Shown here piece after piece: positions 17,060 through 25,839 of a stretch of DNA of 64,000 bases. The notes under the pieces are model-generated. The model saw only the letters and a program-made list of their open reading frames with translations, had not been told where the DNA came from and searched no databases. The DNA comes from Nocardioides dokdonensis FR1436. GTDB lineage: Bacteria; Actinomycetota; Actinomycetes; Propionibacteriales; Nocardioidaceae. The stretch spans positions 2,666,001 to 2,730,000 of the forward strand of contig NZ_CP015079.1 of assembly GCF_001653335.1 (NCBI RefSeq). The letters are read 5' to 3'. How positions within the stretch are numbered: position 1 is the stretch's first letter; each line of letters begins with the position of its first letter. The translations under genes were made by a program, and so were the position numbers.

Positions 17060-18499
17060 TCAGCCGAGCAGCGGCGCGACGGCCCGGGCCACGAGCGAGG
17101 GTCGCCGGGTCAGCGACTCCTCCGCGTCGGCGAGCGTCATCGCGCGCAGGCCGGCGTTGATGCCCAGCCAGCGCAGCGGCTCGCGCTCCCAGTCGGGGGA
17201 GCGGTGGCCGACCCACGGCAGCGCCGTGAGGTCGGTGTCGTGGCCCAGGACGAGGTCGCGCAGCGTGCGGCCGGCGAGGTTGGTGGTGGCCACGCCGTCG
17301 CCGACGTACCCGCCCGCCCAGGCCAGACCGGTGCCCCGGTCCAGGCCCACCGAGGCGCACCAGTCGCGCGTGATGCCGAGCGCGCCGCCCCAGGCGTGCG
17401 TGACCCGCACGTCGCCGCGAGAGCGGCCCAGCACGGGGAACATGTCGGTCAGCGTCGCCAGCAGCGCGGCGTGCACGCGGGGGTCGCGGTCGTGGTCCGG
17501 CCGGATCGCCGAGCCGAGGTGGTAGGGCGCACCGCGGCCGCCGAAGACCAGCCGCCCGTCGGCGGTGCGCTGGCCGTAGACGATGAGGTGCCGGTGGTCG
17601 GTGAACGTCTCGCGCCGCGCCAGCCCGATCTCGTCCCACACGGCGTCAGGCAGCGGCTCGGTGGCGATCACCAGCGAGTAGACCGGCACCACGGCCCGCT
17701 CGTGCCCGGGCAGCCGGGGCGTGTAGCCCTCGGTGGCGCGCACGACCACCTCGGCGCGCACCACGCCGTACGGCGTCTCGCAGCGGCCCGGCGCGATCGA
17801 TGTGACCGGCGTGCGCTCGAGCACCCGGACCCCGCGGCGCTCGACGGCGCGGGCCAGCCCGCGCACCAGCCGCGCGGGGTGCAGCGCCGCGCAGTCAGGG
17901 GTGTACGTCGCCCCCAGCGTGCCGCTGGCCCGCAGGATGCTGTCGGCCTCGGCCCGGCCGAGCAGCCGCAGGTCGTCCTGGCCACGGTCCCAGGCGCGGG
18001 CGTGCGCGACCTCGGCCCGGGCGCGGGTCAGCTGGGCGGGCGTGCGGGCCAGGTCGATGGTGCCGCCCCGGGCGACGTGGGCGTCGATCCCCTCGGCGGC
18101 CGTGGCCCGCTCGACCTCCGCGACGGTGGCGCGCATCGCGGCGTGCTGCGCCAGCGCGCCGGCCCGGCCGTGCGGCCGGCCGCCCGGGCCGGGCAGCGCG
18201 GCGAGGGTGTCGGCGGAGGCGGGGAAGAGCGCCGAGCACCAGCCACCGTTGCGCCCGGAGGCGCCGTAGCCCGCGACCTCGGCCTCGAGCACCGCGATCC
18301 GCAGCGTCGGGTCGGCCTCGGCCAGGTAGTGCGCGGTCCACAGCCCGGTGAGGCCGGCGCCGACCACGGCCACGTCGACCTCGAGGTCGCCGGTGAGCGG
18401 CGCCCGCGGGGTCCAGTCGTCCTCCGCGGTGGCGTGCCACAGCGAGAGGACGCGGTAGTCCTCCGGCGGGAGCGGACGCTGGCTCAGCGGACCCCCCAC
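17060..18499 (-). CDS. FAD-dependent amine/amino-acid oxidoreductase (PuuB/DAO-like)
   Basis: 479 residues. The FAD-binding VVGAGLTGLWTAHYL segment is at about 45-59, preceded by the SLWHATAEDD leader typical of gamma-glutamylputrescine oxidase-like proteins. A VTHAWGGALGITRDW segment and GYVGDGVATTNLAG near the C-terminus match the same family. The start is uncertain. GTG at 18499 overlaps the 3' end of the Lrp gene by 16 bp without a clear ribosome site; a CTG at 18487 would exactly overlap the Lrp stop (CTGA) behind a G-rich run. It is a distant paralogue of 23267-24679. Confidence 0.83.
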   Translation of the reverse strand: MGGPLSQRPLPPEDYRVLSLWHATAEDDWTPRAPLTGDLEVDVAVVGAGLTGLWTAHYLAEADPTLRIAVLEAEVAGYGASGRNGGWCSALFPASADTLAALPGPGGRPHGRAGALAQHAAMRATVAEVERATAAEGIDAHVARGGTIDLARTPAQLTRARAEVAHARAWDRGQDDLRLLGRAEADSILRASGTLGATYTPDCAALHPARLVRGLARAVERRGVRVLERTPVTSIAPGRCETPYGVVRAEVVVRATEGYTPRLPGHERAVVPVYSLVIATEPLPDAVWDEIGLARRETFTDHRHLIVYGQRTADGRLVFGGRGAPYHLGSAIRPDHDRDPRVHAALLATLTDMFPVLGRSRGDVRVTHAWGGALGITRDWCASVGLDRGTGLAWAGGYVGDGVATTNLAGRTLRDLVLGHDTDLTALPWVGHRSPDWEREPLRWLGINAGLRAMTLADAEESLTRRPSLVARAVAPLLG

Positions 18500-18957
18500 G
18501 AGTAGGTCTGCTTGCGCAGCTTCAGGTACATGAACGTCTCGGTGGCCACCACGCCCTCGATCGTGCGGATGCGCGACGAGATCAGCTCGAGCAGGCGCTC
18601 GTCGCTCTCGGCGACCACCTCGGCCAGCAGGTCGTAGGCGCCGGCGGTGATGACGACGTAGTCGACCTCCGCGATCTCCGCGAGCGCGTCGGCGACCGGC
18701 TCCAGGGGCCCGGTGCACCTGACCCCGACCATCGCCTGGCGCGCGAAGCCCAGCTCGAGCGGGTCGGTCACGGCCACGACCTGCATCACCCCGCCGTCGA
18801 CCAGGCGCTGCACCCGCTGGCGCACGGCGGCCTCGGACAGGCCCACGACCTTGCCGATGGCGGCGTACGAGCGGCGTCCGTCCTGCTGGAGCTGCTCGAT
18901 GATGGCCTTGGAGACGTCGTCGAGGGGAGTGGTCGGACGGGCTCGGCGCTCGTTCAT
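18484..18957 (-). CDS. Lrp/AsnC family transcriptional regulator
   Basis: 157 residues: N-terminal winged HTH (about 12-60, including DGRRSYAAIGKVVGLSEAAVRQRV) and a C-terminal RAM effector domain (about 70-150). It is divergent from the polyamine ABC operon at 19116 and first in the lrp-oxidase-ddaH operon, so it probably senses an amino acid or amine and controls both directions from the 158-bp gap. Confidence 0.88.
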   Translation of the reverse strand: MNERRARPTTPLDDVSKAIIEQLQQDGRRSYAAIGKVVGLSEAAVRQRVQRLVDGGVMQVVAVTDPLELGFARQAMVGVRCTGPLEPVADALAEIAEVDYVVITAGAYDLLAEVVAESDERLLELISSRIRTIEGVVATETFMYLKLRKQTYSWGVR

Positions 18958-18987
18958 GGCAGCAACCTACCGTCTTCGGACATGAGG

Positions 18988-19049
18988 GGAACGATTCCAG
19001 GCGTGCGACTTGACGATGGATTTCGTTGCGAACGTGTTTCGTCTCAACG
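18988..19049. promoter_or_regulatory. Inverted repeats in the lrp/potD divergent region
   Basis: Two imperfect palindromes lie between the divergent lrp and potD-like genes. One is GGAA-CGA-TTCC at 18988-18998. The other runs 19024-19049, with CGTTG+CGAA pairing TTCG and CAACG with a 3-nt bulge. The local sequence is AT-richer than its surroundings. They are candidates for Lrp binding. Confidence 0.45.
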
Positions 19050-19115
19050 GTTTCCCTTGTCCTCAGTGCCCGACCAGTGTCACGATCCTGGTTCAGCCGT
19101 CACTGGAGGTAACCC

Positions 19116-20336
19116 ATGTCCGTGGACCCCGCCCGTCTCGATGAGCTCACCCGCGCCGTGCGCGCCGCCGGAGGTCGCGGCGTCGGTCGCCGTTCGCTCC
19201 TGCGCGGGGCGTCGCTGTCGGCGCTCGCCCTGGGGGTGCCCGGTCTGCTCGCGGCCTGCGGCACCGACTCCCAGGTGCAGACCTCGGACTCCTGCACCTC
19301 CGAGGACCTGTCGGGCACCGAGAAGGCCCTGGTGTTCTCCAACTGGCCGGAGTACATCGACCGCAAGGGCAAGAAGATCCCCACGTTGGCGGAGTTCGAG
19401 ACCACCAGCGGCATCTCGGTCACCTACAACACCGACATCAACGACAACACCGAGTTCTTCGGCAAGGTGAAGGACCAGCTCGGCGGCTGCGAGCCGGTCG
19501 GGCGCGACATCATCACGATGACAGACTGGATGGCGGCGCGGATGGTGGGCCTGGGCTGGGTGCAGGAGCTCGACAAGAGCGCGATGCCGAACGTCGAGGC
19601 CAACCTCAAGCCGGACCTCCGCTCGCCGACCTGGGACCCCGAGCGGGACTACAGCGTGCCGTGGCAGAGCGGCCTGACCGGCATCGCCTACAACGCCAAG
19701 TACACCGACGAGGTCGGCAGCTTCGAGGAGCTGATGACCCGCGGCGACCTCAAGGGCAAGATCAGCCTGCTCTCCGAGATGGGCGACACGATGCTCTTCA
19801 TGCTGCTGCTCGAGGGCGCGAACCCCGAGGAGTTCACCTCCGAGGAGTGGTCCGGGGCCCTGGGCCGCCTCGAGGGGTACGTCGGCTCCGGCCAGGTCCG
19901 CCGCTTCACCGGCAACGACTACATCCGCGACCTCAACGCCGGCAACGTGGTGGCCTGCGAGGCCTGGTCCGGTGACGTGATCGCCATGCAGTACGACAAC
20001 CCCGACATCAAGTGGGTGGTGCCCGAGGAGGGTCTGTCCCTGTGGTCGGACAACATGCTGGTGCCGAACCGAGCCGATCACAAGGCGAACGCCGAGGCGA
20101 TGATGGACTTCTACTACCAGCCGGAGATCGCCGCGAAGCTGGCCGCCTGGGTGAACTACATCTGTCCGGTCGAAGGTGCCCAGCAGGCGATGGAGAAGGT
20201 CGACCCGTCCCTGGTCGACAACCCGCTGATCTTCCCAGGCGACGACTTCCTGGCGGGTGCCTACGGCTTCATGGAGCTCGACGAGTCGACTCGCCAGCAG
20301 TACGACAAGGACTTCGCCCGGGTGATCGGGGCCTGA
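19116..20336 (+). CDS. potD: Spermidine/putrescine ABC transporter substrate-binding lipoprotein
   Basis: 406 residues. The N-terminus carries a twin-arginine pair (GRRSLLR, Arg25-Arg26), a hydrophobic stretch and a lipobox ending at Cys48 (LLAACG), so it is probably Tat-exported and lipid-anchored. The mature part begins with the PotD-family LVFSNWPEYID and includes the tryptophan/acid-rich pocket segments YSVPWQSGLTGIAYN and ACEAWSGD. GGAGG 7 nt before ATG 19116 sets the start. First gene of the potD-A-B-C-oxidase operon. Polyamine specificity is inferred from family and context. Confidence 0.9.
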   Translation: MSVDPARLDELTRAVRAAGGRGVGRRSLLRGASLSALALGVPGLLAACGTDSQVQTSDSCTSEDLSGTEKALVFSNWPEYIDRKGKKIPTLAEFETTSGISVTYNTDINDNTEFFGKVKDQLGGCEPVGRDIITMTDWMAARMVGLGWVQELDKSAMPNVEANLKPDLRSPTWDPERDYSVPWQSGLTGIAYNAKYTDEVGSFEELMTRGDLKGKISLLSEMGDTMLFMLLLEGANPEEFTSEEWSGALGRLEGYVGSGQVRRFTGNDYIRDLNAGNVVACEAWSGDVIAMQYDNPDIKWVVPEEGLSLWSDNMLVPNRADHKANAEAMMDFYYQPEIAAKLAAWVNYICPVEGAQQAMEKVDPSLVDNPLIFPGDDFLAGAYGFMELDESTRQQYDKDFARVIGA

Positions 20337-21532
20337 TGGCAACGCCCACGACCGTCCCGACCGGAGGCGCCATGTCCCAGGAGACCGCACCACCGCAGAC
20401 CGGCGCCGACCTGGTGCTGCGCGGGCTGACCAAGAAGTTCGCGGGCTTCGTCGCCGTCGACGCGCTCGACCTGACGGTGCCGCAGGGCTCGTTCTTCGCG
20501 CTGCTCGGGCCCTCGGGCTGTGGCAAGACGACGACGTTGCGGATGGTGGCCGGGCTCGAGGAGCCCACGGGCGGCACCATCACCCTCGGCTCCGACGACA
20601 TCACCCACCTCAAGCCCTACAAGCGCCCGGTCAACACGGTGTTCCAGAGCTACGCGCTCTTCCCGCACCTGACCATCGCCGCGAACGTCGCGTTCGGGCT
20701 GCGCCGGCGCGGGCGCAAGAAGGTGACCGAGGACGTCGAGCGGATGCTCGACCTGGTCGAGCTCACCGAGCTCGCGGACCGCCGCCCCGCCCAGCTCTCC
20801 GGTGGCCAGCAGCAGCGGGTCGCGCTCGCCCGGGCCCTGATCAACCAGCCGCAGGTGCTGCTGCTGGACGAGCCGCTCGGTGCCCTGGACCTCAAGCTGC
20901 GTCGGCAGATGCAGATCGAGCTCAAGCGCATCCAGACCGAGGTCGGCCTCACCTTCGTGCACGTCACCCACGACCAGGAGGAGGCCATGACCATGGCCGA
21001 CACCGTCGCGGTGATGAACGCCGGCCACATCGAGCAGATGGGTCCCCCCGAGCTGCTCTACGAGAGCCCGGCGACCACGTTCGTGGCCAACTTCCTGGGT
21101 CAGTCCAACCTGGTCGCGGCCCGGGTCACCGGCACCGCACCGGGCGACGGCGACGGCGACCTCCTCCTCGACGTGCACGGCACCACGGTGCGCGCCGCCC
21201 GTTCGCGCGCCGTGGTCACCGAGGGCGACGTCTGGGTCGGCGTACGCCCCGAGAAGGTGGTGCTGACCCCGGTCGGCGGCACGACCTCGGGCCCGGAGGA
21301 CAACTGCCTGCGCGACGGCGTCGTCAGCGACGTGAGCTTCGTGGGGGTCAGCACCCAGTACCTCGTGCGGATGCCCTGGGGCCAGGAGCTCACGGTCTTC
21401 TCGCAGAACACCGGCGCCCACGAACGCCTCCGCGGCGGGGACCCGGTGGACCTGCACTGGTCGGGCGCCCACACCTTCTGCCTCGATGCCTCGCAGGACG
21501 CGGCGGCGGGCGTGGAGCCGGAGGACCGGTGA
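20336..21532 (+). CDS. potA: Polyamine-type ABC transporter ATP-binding protein
   Basis: 398 residues. Walker [10 protein letters not shown] is at 58-66, Q-loop [11 protein letters not shown] follows, then signature LSGGQQQR, Walker [12 protein letters not shown] and a C-terminal TOBE domain from about 280. This is the PotA layout. The ATG at 20336 overlaps the upstream stop (TGATG). An in-frame ATG at 20372 behind a clean GGAGG is an equally credible start and would remove 12 residues. It ends in a GTGA overlap with the first permease gene. Confidence 0.9.
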   Translation: MATPTTVPTGGAMSQETAPPQTGADLVLRGLTKKFAGFVAVDALDLTVPQGSFFALLGPSGCGKTTTLRMVAGLEEPTGGTITLGSDDITHLKPYKRPVNTVFQSYALFPHLTIAANVAFGLRRRGRKKVTEDVERMLDLVELTELADRRPAQLSGGQQQRVALARALINQPQVLLLDEPLGALDLKLRRQMQIELKRIQTEVGLTFVHVTHDQEEAMTMADTVAVMNAGHIEQMGPPELLYESPATTFVANFLGQSNLVAARVTGTAPGDGDGDLLLDVHGTTVRAARSRAVVTEGDVWVGVRPEKVVLTPVGGTTSGPEDNCLRDGVVSDVSFVGVSTQYLVRMPWGQELTVFSQNTGAHERLRGGDPVDLHWSGAHTFCLDASQDAAAGVEPEDR

Positions 21533-22377
21533 GCACCCGGCGCGGACTGAGCGGCTACCTGCTCCTGCTGCCGGGCGGGGTCTGGCTGGCGCTGTTCTTC
21601 GTGGTGCCCACCGTGACCCTGGTGGCGACCAGCCTCTACGACCCCAGCGGGTCGTTGCAGCTGGGCTACCAGATGACCGGGCACGTGCAGAACTACGCCG
21701 ACTCGCTGCAGGCCTACTCCCCGCAGCTGGTGCGCAGCTTCGTGTACGCCGGCACCGCCACGGTGGCCTGCATGCTCCTGGGCTTCCCGCTCGCCTACGC
21801 CATCGCGTTCAAGGCGGGCCGCTGGAAGAACCTGATGCTGGTGGCCGTGATCGCGCCGTTCTTCACCAGCTTCCTGGTGCGCACCCTGTCGTGGCAGTAC
21901 ATCCTGGGCGACAACGAGCCGCTCGTGTCGTTCCTGCGGACCATCCAGGTGCTCGGCCCGGAGGGACACCTGCTGGCCACGCCGTTCGCGGTGGTCACCG
22001 GCCTGACCTACAACTTCCTGCCGTTCATGGTGCTGCCGCTCTACGCGTCGCTGGAGAAGATCGACCACCGGGTCCTCGAGGCGGCCGCCGACCTCTACGC
22101 CTCTCCGTTCACCGCGTTCCGCACGGTGACGCTGCGACTGGCGATGCCCGGCCTGGTGGCCGGCACGCTGCTGACCTTCATCCCCTCGGCCGGTGACTAC
22201 ATCAACTCCGAGCTGCTGGGGAACCCCCGCACGCGGATGGTCGGCAACGAGATCCAGGACCTCTTCGCCGCCGGCGACTACCCCACGGCCTCGGCGCTGT
22301 CGGTCACCCTGATGGCCGCGATCGTGGTGCTGGTCTTCGTCTACGTACGCCGCGCCGGCACCGAGGAGCTGCTGTGA
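21529..22377 (+). CDS. potB: Polyamine-type ABC transporter permease, subunit 1
   Basis: 282 residues with six predicted membrane segments and the binding-protein-dependent transport EAA loop (EAAADLYASPFTAFRTVTLRLAMPG) at about 184-208. The family-typical AGDYINSELLG follows. The GTG start overlaps the potA stop and the gene ends in a GTGA-type overlap with the next permease, so all subunits are translated together. Confidence 0.9.
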   Translation: MSTRRGLSGYLLLLPGGVWLALFFVVPTVTLVATSLYDPSGSLQLGYQMTGHVQNYADSLQAYSPQLVRSFVYAGTATVACMLLGFPLAYAIAFKAGRWKNLMLVAVIAPFFTSFLVRTLSWQYILGDNEPLVSFLRTIQVLGPEGHLLATPFAVVTGLTYNFLPFMVLPLYASLEKIDHRVLEAAADLYASPFTAFRTVTLRLAMPGLVAGTLLTFIPSAGDYINSELLGNPRTRMVGNEIQDLFAAGDYPTASALSVTLMAAIVVLVFVYVRRAGTEELL

Positions 22378-23270
22378 GCACCGCTGCCCCCACCTCTGGG
22401 CCCACCTCTGGGCCCACCTCTGGGCCCACCTCTGGTCCCTCCTCCACCCGAGCCGCGGCGCGGCGTCGGCGCGGACCGGTCCGTTGGCTGGCCGACCACC
22501 TGGTGCTGGTGCTCGGGCTGCTGGTGCTGCTCTACATGTCGGTGCCGGTGCTCGTGGTGATGCTGATGTCCTTCAACGACCCGGCGAGCCGCAACAGCTA
22601 CAGCTTCGACGGCTTCACGACCGGCAACTGGACCGACATCTGCGGCCCCTACCAGCTGTGCGAGTCGCTGGTCAGGAGCCTGCAGATCGGGCTGCTGGCG
22701 ACCGCGGCGGCGACCCTGCTCGGGACCCTGATGGCCTTCGCGATGGTCCGGCACCGCTTCCGTGGGCGGAGCGCTGCGAACCTGCTCATCTTCCTGCCGA
22801 TGGCCACGCCCGAGGTCGTGATGGGCTCCTCGCTGCTGGCGCTGTTCGTCAACGCCGGGGCGGCCGGGTTCCTCGGCTTCTGGACCATCTGGATCGCCCA
22901 CGTGCTGTTCTGCCTGTCCTTCGTGGTGGTCACGGTCAAGGCACGCCTCGCCGGCCTGGACCCGCGCCTGGAGCAGGCGGCGATGGACCTCTACGCCAAC
23001 GAGTGGCAGACGTTCTGGCGGGTCAGCTTCCCGCTGGTCTTCCCCGGCATCCTCGCGGCCGCGCTGCTGTCGTTCTCGTTGTCCTTCGACGACTTCATCA
23101 TCACCAACCTCAACGCCGGCCAGGAGGTCACCTTCCCGATGTTCGTCTGGGGTGCTGCGCAGCGGGGCATCCCGCCGCAGATCAACGTGGTGGGCACGAT
23201 CATGTTCCTGGTCGCGATGACGGTCGTCCTCGTCGGCGAGCTCGGCAGCAGGCGCCGGGCCGGTCGGTGA
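22374..23270 (+). CDS. potC: Polyamine-type ABC transporter permease, subunit 2
   Basis: 298 residues with six membrane helices and the EAA loop QAAMDLYANEWQTFWRV near residue 203, followed by the PotC-like SFDDFIITNL. The cytoplasmic N-terminus is unusual: four PTSG units encoded by four 12-bp DNA repeats (22389-22436) precede the first helix. GTG start overlaps the potB stop; the end overlaps the FAD oxidase start. Confidence 0.88.
   Translation: MSTAAPTSGPTSGPTSGPTSGPSSTRAAARRRRGPVRWLADHLVLVLGLLVLLYMSVPVLVVMLMSFNDPASRNSYSFDGFTTGNWTDICGPYQLCESLVRSLQIGLLATAAATLLGTLMAFAMVRHRFRGRSAANLLIFLPMATPEVVMGSSLLALFVNAGAAGFLGFWTIWIAHVLFCLSFVVVTVKARLAGLDPRLEQAAMDLYANEWQTFWRVSFPLVFPGILAAALLSFSLSFDDFIITNLNAGQEVTFPMFVWGAAQRGIPPQINVVGTIMFLVAMTVVLVGELGSRRRAGR
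22389..22436 (+). repeat. 12-bp tandem repeat, four copies, inside potC
   Basis: CCCACCTCTGGG occurs four times in a row with only the last base of copy four changed. The units are in frame and encode PTSG each. Copy number could vary by slippage without shifting the frame. Confidence 0.9.
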
Positions 23271-24679
23271 CCTCGGCCGCCGCCGGGGCCCTGCGCGACG
23301 CGGCCCCACGGACCTTCTGGCTCGACGACCCGGAGCGCCCCGCACCGCTGCCGGCGCTCGTCGGCGCGGCGAGCGCCGACCTCGTGGTCGTCGGCGGCGG
23401 GTACACCGGGCTGTGGACCGCTCTGCTCGCACGTGAGCGTGACCCGTCCGCGTCCGTGCTGGTGCTCGAGGCGGGGGAGTGCGGGGGTCAGGCGAGCGGG
23501 CGCAACGGCGGGTTCGCCTCGGCCAGCCTCACCCACGGGTTCGGCAACGGGCTCGAGCGCTGGCCCGAGGAGCTGGCCCTGCTCGACCGGCTCGGCGCCG
23601 ACAACCTCGCCGAGATCGGCGCCACCGTCGCCCGGCTCGGGATCGACTGCGACTGGCAGGAGACCGGCGAGCTGACGGTCGCCACGCGGCCCCACCACGT
23701 GGCCGAGCTGCAGGAGCTGGGCACGGTGCTGGCCGAGCACGGCAGCGGGGCGACCTGGCTGGACGCCGCCGAGGCGCAGGCGCAGGTCGCGTCACCGACG
23801 TACCTCGGGGCGTTGAGCGAGCCGGACGGCACGGCGCTCCTCGAGCCCGCGCGGCTGGCCTGGGGCCTGCGGCGCGCGTGCCTCGAGGCCGGCGTGGTCG
23901 TGCACGAGCAGACGCGGGCGGTCGGTCTGGAGCGGGCCGGGGCCGGGGTCGAGCTGACGACGCTCGGACCCGGGGGGCCCGGACGGGTGCGCGCGGGCCG
24001 GGTCGCGCTGGCCACCAACGCGTTCCCGCCGCTGCTGCGCCGGCTGCGGCTGATGACCGTGCCCGTCTACGACCACGTGCTGATGACCGAGCCGCTGAGT
24101 GCCGAGCAGAAGGCGGCGATCGGGTGGGAGGGGCGGCAGGGTGTCGGTGACGCCTCGAACCTGTTCCACTACTACCGCCTGACCCGCGACGACCGGATCC
24201 TGTGGGGCGGCTACGACGCGGTCTACCACTGGGGCAGTCGCATCGACGCCTCGCTCGAGCAGCGCGAGCGCACCCACCGGATGCTGGCCCAGCACTTCCT
24301 CAAGACGTTCCCGCAGCTCGCCGGCATCCGGTTCACGCACCGGTGGGGCGGGGTGATCGACACCTGCACCCGCTTCTCGGCGTTCTTCGGAACGGCGCTC
24401 GCGGGGCGGGTCGGCTACGCCCTGGGCTACACCGGCCTCGGGGTCGCCGCGTCGCGCTTCGGCGCCCAGGTGGTGCTCGACCTCCTCGACGGCGCCGACA
24501 CCGAGCGCACCCGCCTGCGGATGGTCCGCGAGCAGCCGTTGCCCTTCCCGCCCGAGCCGCTGCGCTCGGTCGGCATCAACCTGACCCGCTGGTCCCTCGA
24601 GCGGGCCGACCGCTCCGCCGGCCACCGGAACCTGTGGCTGCGCGGCCTCGACGCCGCCGGCCTCGGCTTCGACTCCTGA
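23267..24679 (+). CDS. FAD-dependent amine oxidoreductase (PuuB/DAO-like)
   Basis: 470 residues. The FAD-binding VVGGGYTGLW motif is at 41-50, preceded by TFWLDDPERP, and ASGRNGGF (about 80) is the usual second motif of gamma-glutamylputrescine/glycine-type oxidases. FTHRWGGVIDTC and GYTGLGVAASRFGA lie near the C-terminus. It overlaps the potC stop (GTGA), so import and oxidation of the amine are coupled in one operon. Substrate inferred to be a polyamine or its derivative. It ends 6 nt before the repeat cluster at 24686. Confidence 0.88.
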   Translation: MTSAAAGALRDAAPRTFWLDDPERPAPLPALVGAASADLVVVGGGYTGLWTALLARERDPSASVLVLEAGECGGQASGRNGGFASASLTHGFGNGLERWPEELALLDRLGADNLAEIGATVARLGIDCDWQETGELTVATRPHHVAELQELGTVLAEHGSGATWLDAAEAQAQVASPTYLGALSEPDGTALLEPARLAWGLRRACLEAGVVVHEQTRAVGLERAGAGVELTTLGPGGPGRVRAGRVALATNAFPPLLRRLRLMTVPVYDHVLMTEPLSAEQKAAIGWEGRQGVGDASNLFHYYRLTRDDRILWGGYDAVYHWGSRIDASLEQRERTHRMLAQHFLKTFPQLAGIRFTHRWGGVIDTCTRFSAFFGTALAGRVGYALGYTGLGVAASRFGAQVVLDLLDGADTERTRLRMVREQPLPFPPEPLRSVGINLTRWSLERADRSAGHRNLWLRGLDAAGLGFDS

Positions 24680-24685
24680 CCACCC

Positions 24686-24773
24686 GCGACCCGGCCCAGA
24701 TATCCCGCCCACCCGGCCCAGATATCGCCGCGAGTCGGCCCGGATGTCGCCGCGAGTCGGCCCGGATGTCGCG
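24686..24773 (+). repeat. Four 22-bp tandem repeats, left flank of the DUF559 gene
   Basis: Units start at 24686, 24708, 24730 and 24752, a strict 22-bp period. The core is CGGCCC(A/G)GAT(A/G)TC, framed by GCGA on the left and TCGC on the right, so better-kept units are weak palindromes. Units 3 and 4 differ at one base; units 1 and 2 form a second subtype. The matching inverted copy lies at 25816-25836, beyond the gene. Confidence 0.85.
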
Positions 24774-24784
24774 GTCGGTCCGGG

Positions 24785-24795
24785 TTGTCCACAGG
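24785..24795 (+). promoter_or_regulatory. TTGTCCACAGG box, 49 nt before the DUF559 start
   Basis: TTGTCCACA equals the actinobacterial DnaA-box consensus. Its last base is 49 nt before the ATG, exactly as for the related box at 43879-43889 before the second DUF559 gene, which points to a shared promoter or operator rather than replication. Confidence 0.6.
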
Positions 24796-24844
24796 CTGCC
24801 GGAACACCCTGGCGCGGGGACACCGGTGAGCGCACGCTGTCGGC

Positions 24845-25792
24845 ATGGCACAGATCTTCGACCTCGGGCACTCGTTGCCGCTGGACCGACCCTTCACCAC
24901 CGCTGAGGCGCGCGATCTCGGACTGAGCGACCGTCGCCTGCGGCGCATGGTGGCGCACGGCTGGCTGCGGAGGCCGGCCCACGGCGTGTACGTCGTCAGC
25001 AGCCTCGAGGACACGCTCGAGCTGCGGTGCGCCGTGCTGGCGCTCGTCGTCCCGAGCGATGCGTTCATCTGCGACCACACCGCGGCGTGGCTCCATGCCG
25101 GCGACCGTGCGCTGGCACCCAACGACCACCTCTCGACGCCGGAGATCGCCTGCTTCCGGCCCAGCGAGGTCGGGCGGCTGAAACGGGGCACCGTGCGCAG
25201 CGGTGAGCGCGCAGTCCAGGACAGCGACCTGGTGCAGGTCCACGGCCTGGTCGTCACCACACCGCTGCGCACCGCTCTCGACCTCGGACGGCTGCCGCGG
25301 TCCCACGACGCGCGGCTGCACGGGATGGACACCATGCTCTCGCTCCAGGTCTTCACCCACGACGAGCTGCTGGAGGCCGTCCCGCGCTTCGCCGGCCAGC
25401 GCGGGGTGGTGCCGCTGCGGGTGCTGGCACCGCTCGCCGACGGTGGTGCGGAGTCCTTCGGCGAGTCCGCCCTGCGCCTGCGCTGGCACCAGGCCGGGCT
25501 CCCGCGCCCGGTCACGCAGCTCGAGGTCGCTCGGGGCGGAGCGTCGTACTTCCTCGACATGGGCCTGGTCGAGGAGCGCGTGGGCGGGGAGTACGACGGC
25601 GAGGAGTTCCACTCCTCCGTCGAGCAGGTCGAGCACGACCGGGACCGCAGGTCCTGGCTGCAGCGGGAGGCCTGGACCATCGAGGTCTTCCGCAGGTCCA
25701 GCGTCTTCGGCAGCCAGCAGGACGCGGAGCGACGGCTCCGGGCGCTGTGGCAGAGCGTCCGGGGATCGCGTCGGCGTCGCCGGTACCTGTAG
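24845..25792 (+). CDS. AbiEi-like winged-helix protein with C-terminal DUF559/VSR-like endonuclease domain
   Basis: 315 residues. The N-terminus (about 14-52) reads as an AbiEi-type winged helix: FTTAEARDLGLSDRRLRRM, then GWLRRPAHGVYV. The middle (55-200) is the AbiEi-associated domain. Residues 205-283 carry a DUF559/VSR-like core with Asp238, Glu249 and Asp251 (FLDMGLVEERVGGEYDG) and a final strand WTIEVFRRS. Nuclease activity is inferred from the fold. No AbiEii toxin lies next to it, so a classic toxin-antitoxin pair is not supported. The gene sits alone between converging polyamine genes, bracketed by inverted repeats, which suggests transfer as a unit. Confidence 0.78.
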   Translation: MAQIFDLGHSLPLDRPFTTAEARDLGLSDRRLRRMVAHGWLRRPAHGVYVVSSLEDTLELRCAVLALVVPSDAFICDHTAAWLHAGDRALAPNDHLSTPEIACFRPSEVGRLKRGTVRSGERAVQDSDLVQVHGLVVTTPLRTALDLGRLPRSHDARLHGMDTMLSLQVFTHDELLEAVPRFAGQRGVVPLRVLAPLADGGAESFGESALRLRWHQAGLPRPVTQLEVARGGASYFLDMGLVEERVGGEYDGEEFHSSVEQVEHDRDRRSWLQREAWTIEVFRRSSVFGSQQDAERRLRALWQSVRGSRRRRRYL

Positions 25793-25815
25793 GTGTCACT
25801 CTGAGCCGACTCGGC

Positions 25816-25836
25816 GCGACATCTGGGCCGGGTCGC
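25816..25836 (-). repeat. Inverted copy of the 22-bp repeat, right flank of the DUF559 gene
   Basis: Read on the minus strand, this 21-bp unit matches the first unit at 24686 except for G in place of A in GATATC and the last bases. It is itself palindromic at its ends (GCGAC...GTCGC). It begins 24 nt after the DUF559 stop and ends 3 nt before the aminotransferase stop codon on the other strand. A partial second unit (GCCGACTCGGC) lies at 25805-25815. Confidence 0.8.
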
Positions 25837-25839
25837 GAG

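Noticed and set aside
24686..24773. Possible CRISPR array
   Set aside because: The 22-bp units are directly adjacent with no spacers, there are only four, and no cas genes are near.
24785..24795. Replication origin marked by a DnaA box
   Set aside because: Only one consensus box is present; no box cluster, dnaA, dnaN or AT-rich unwinding region is seen.
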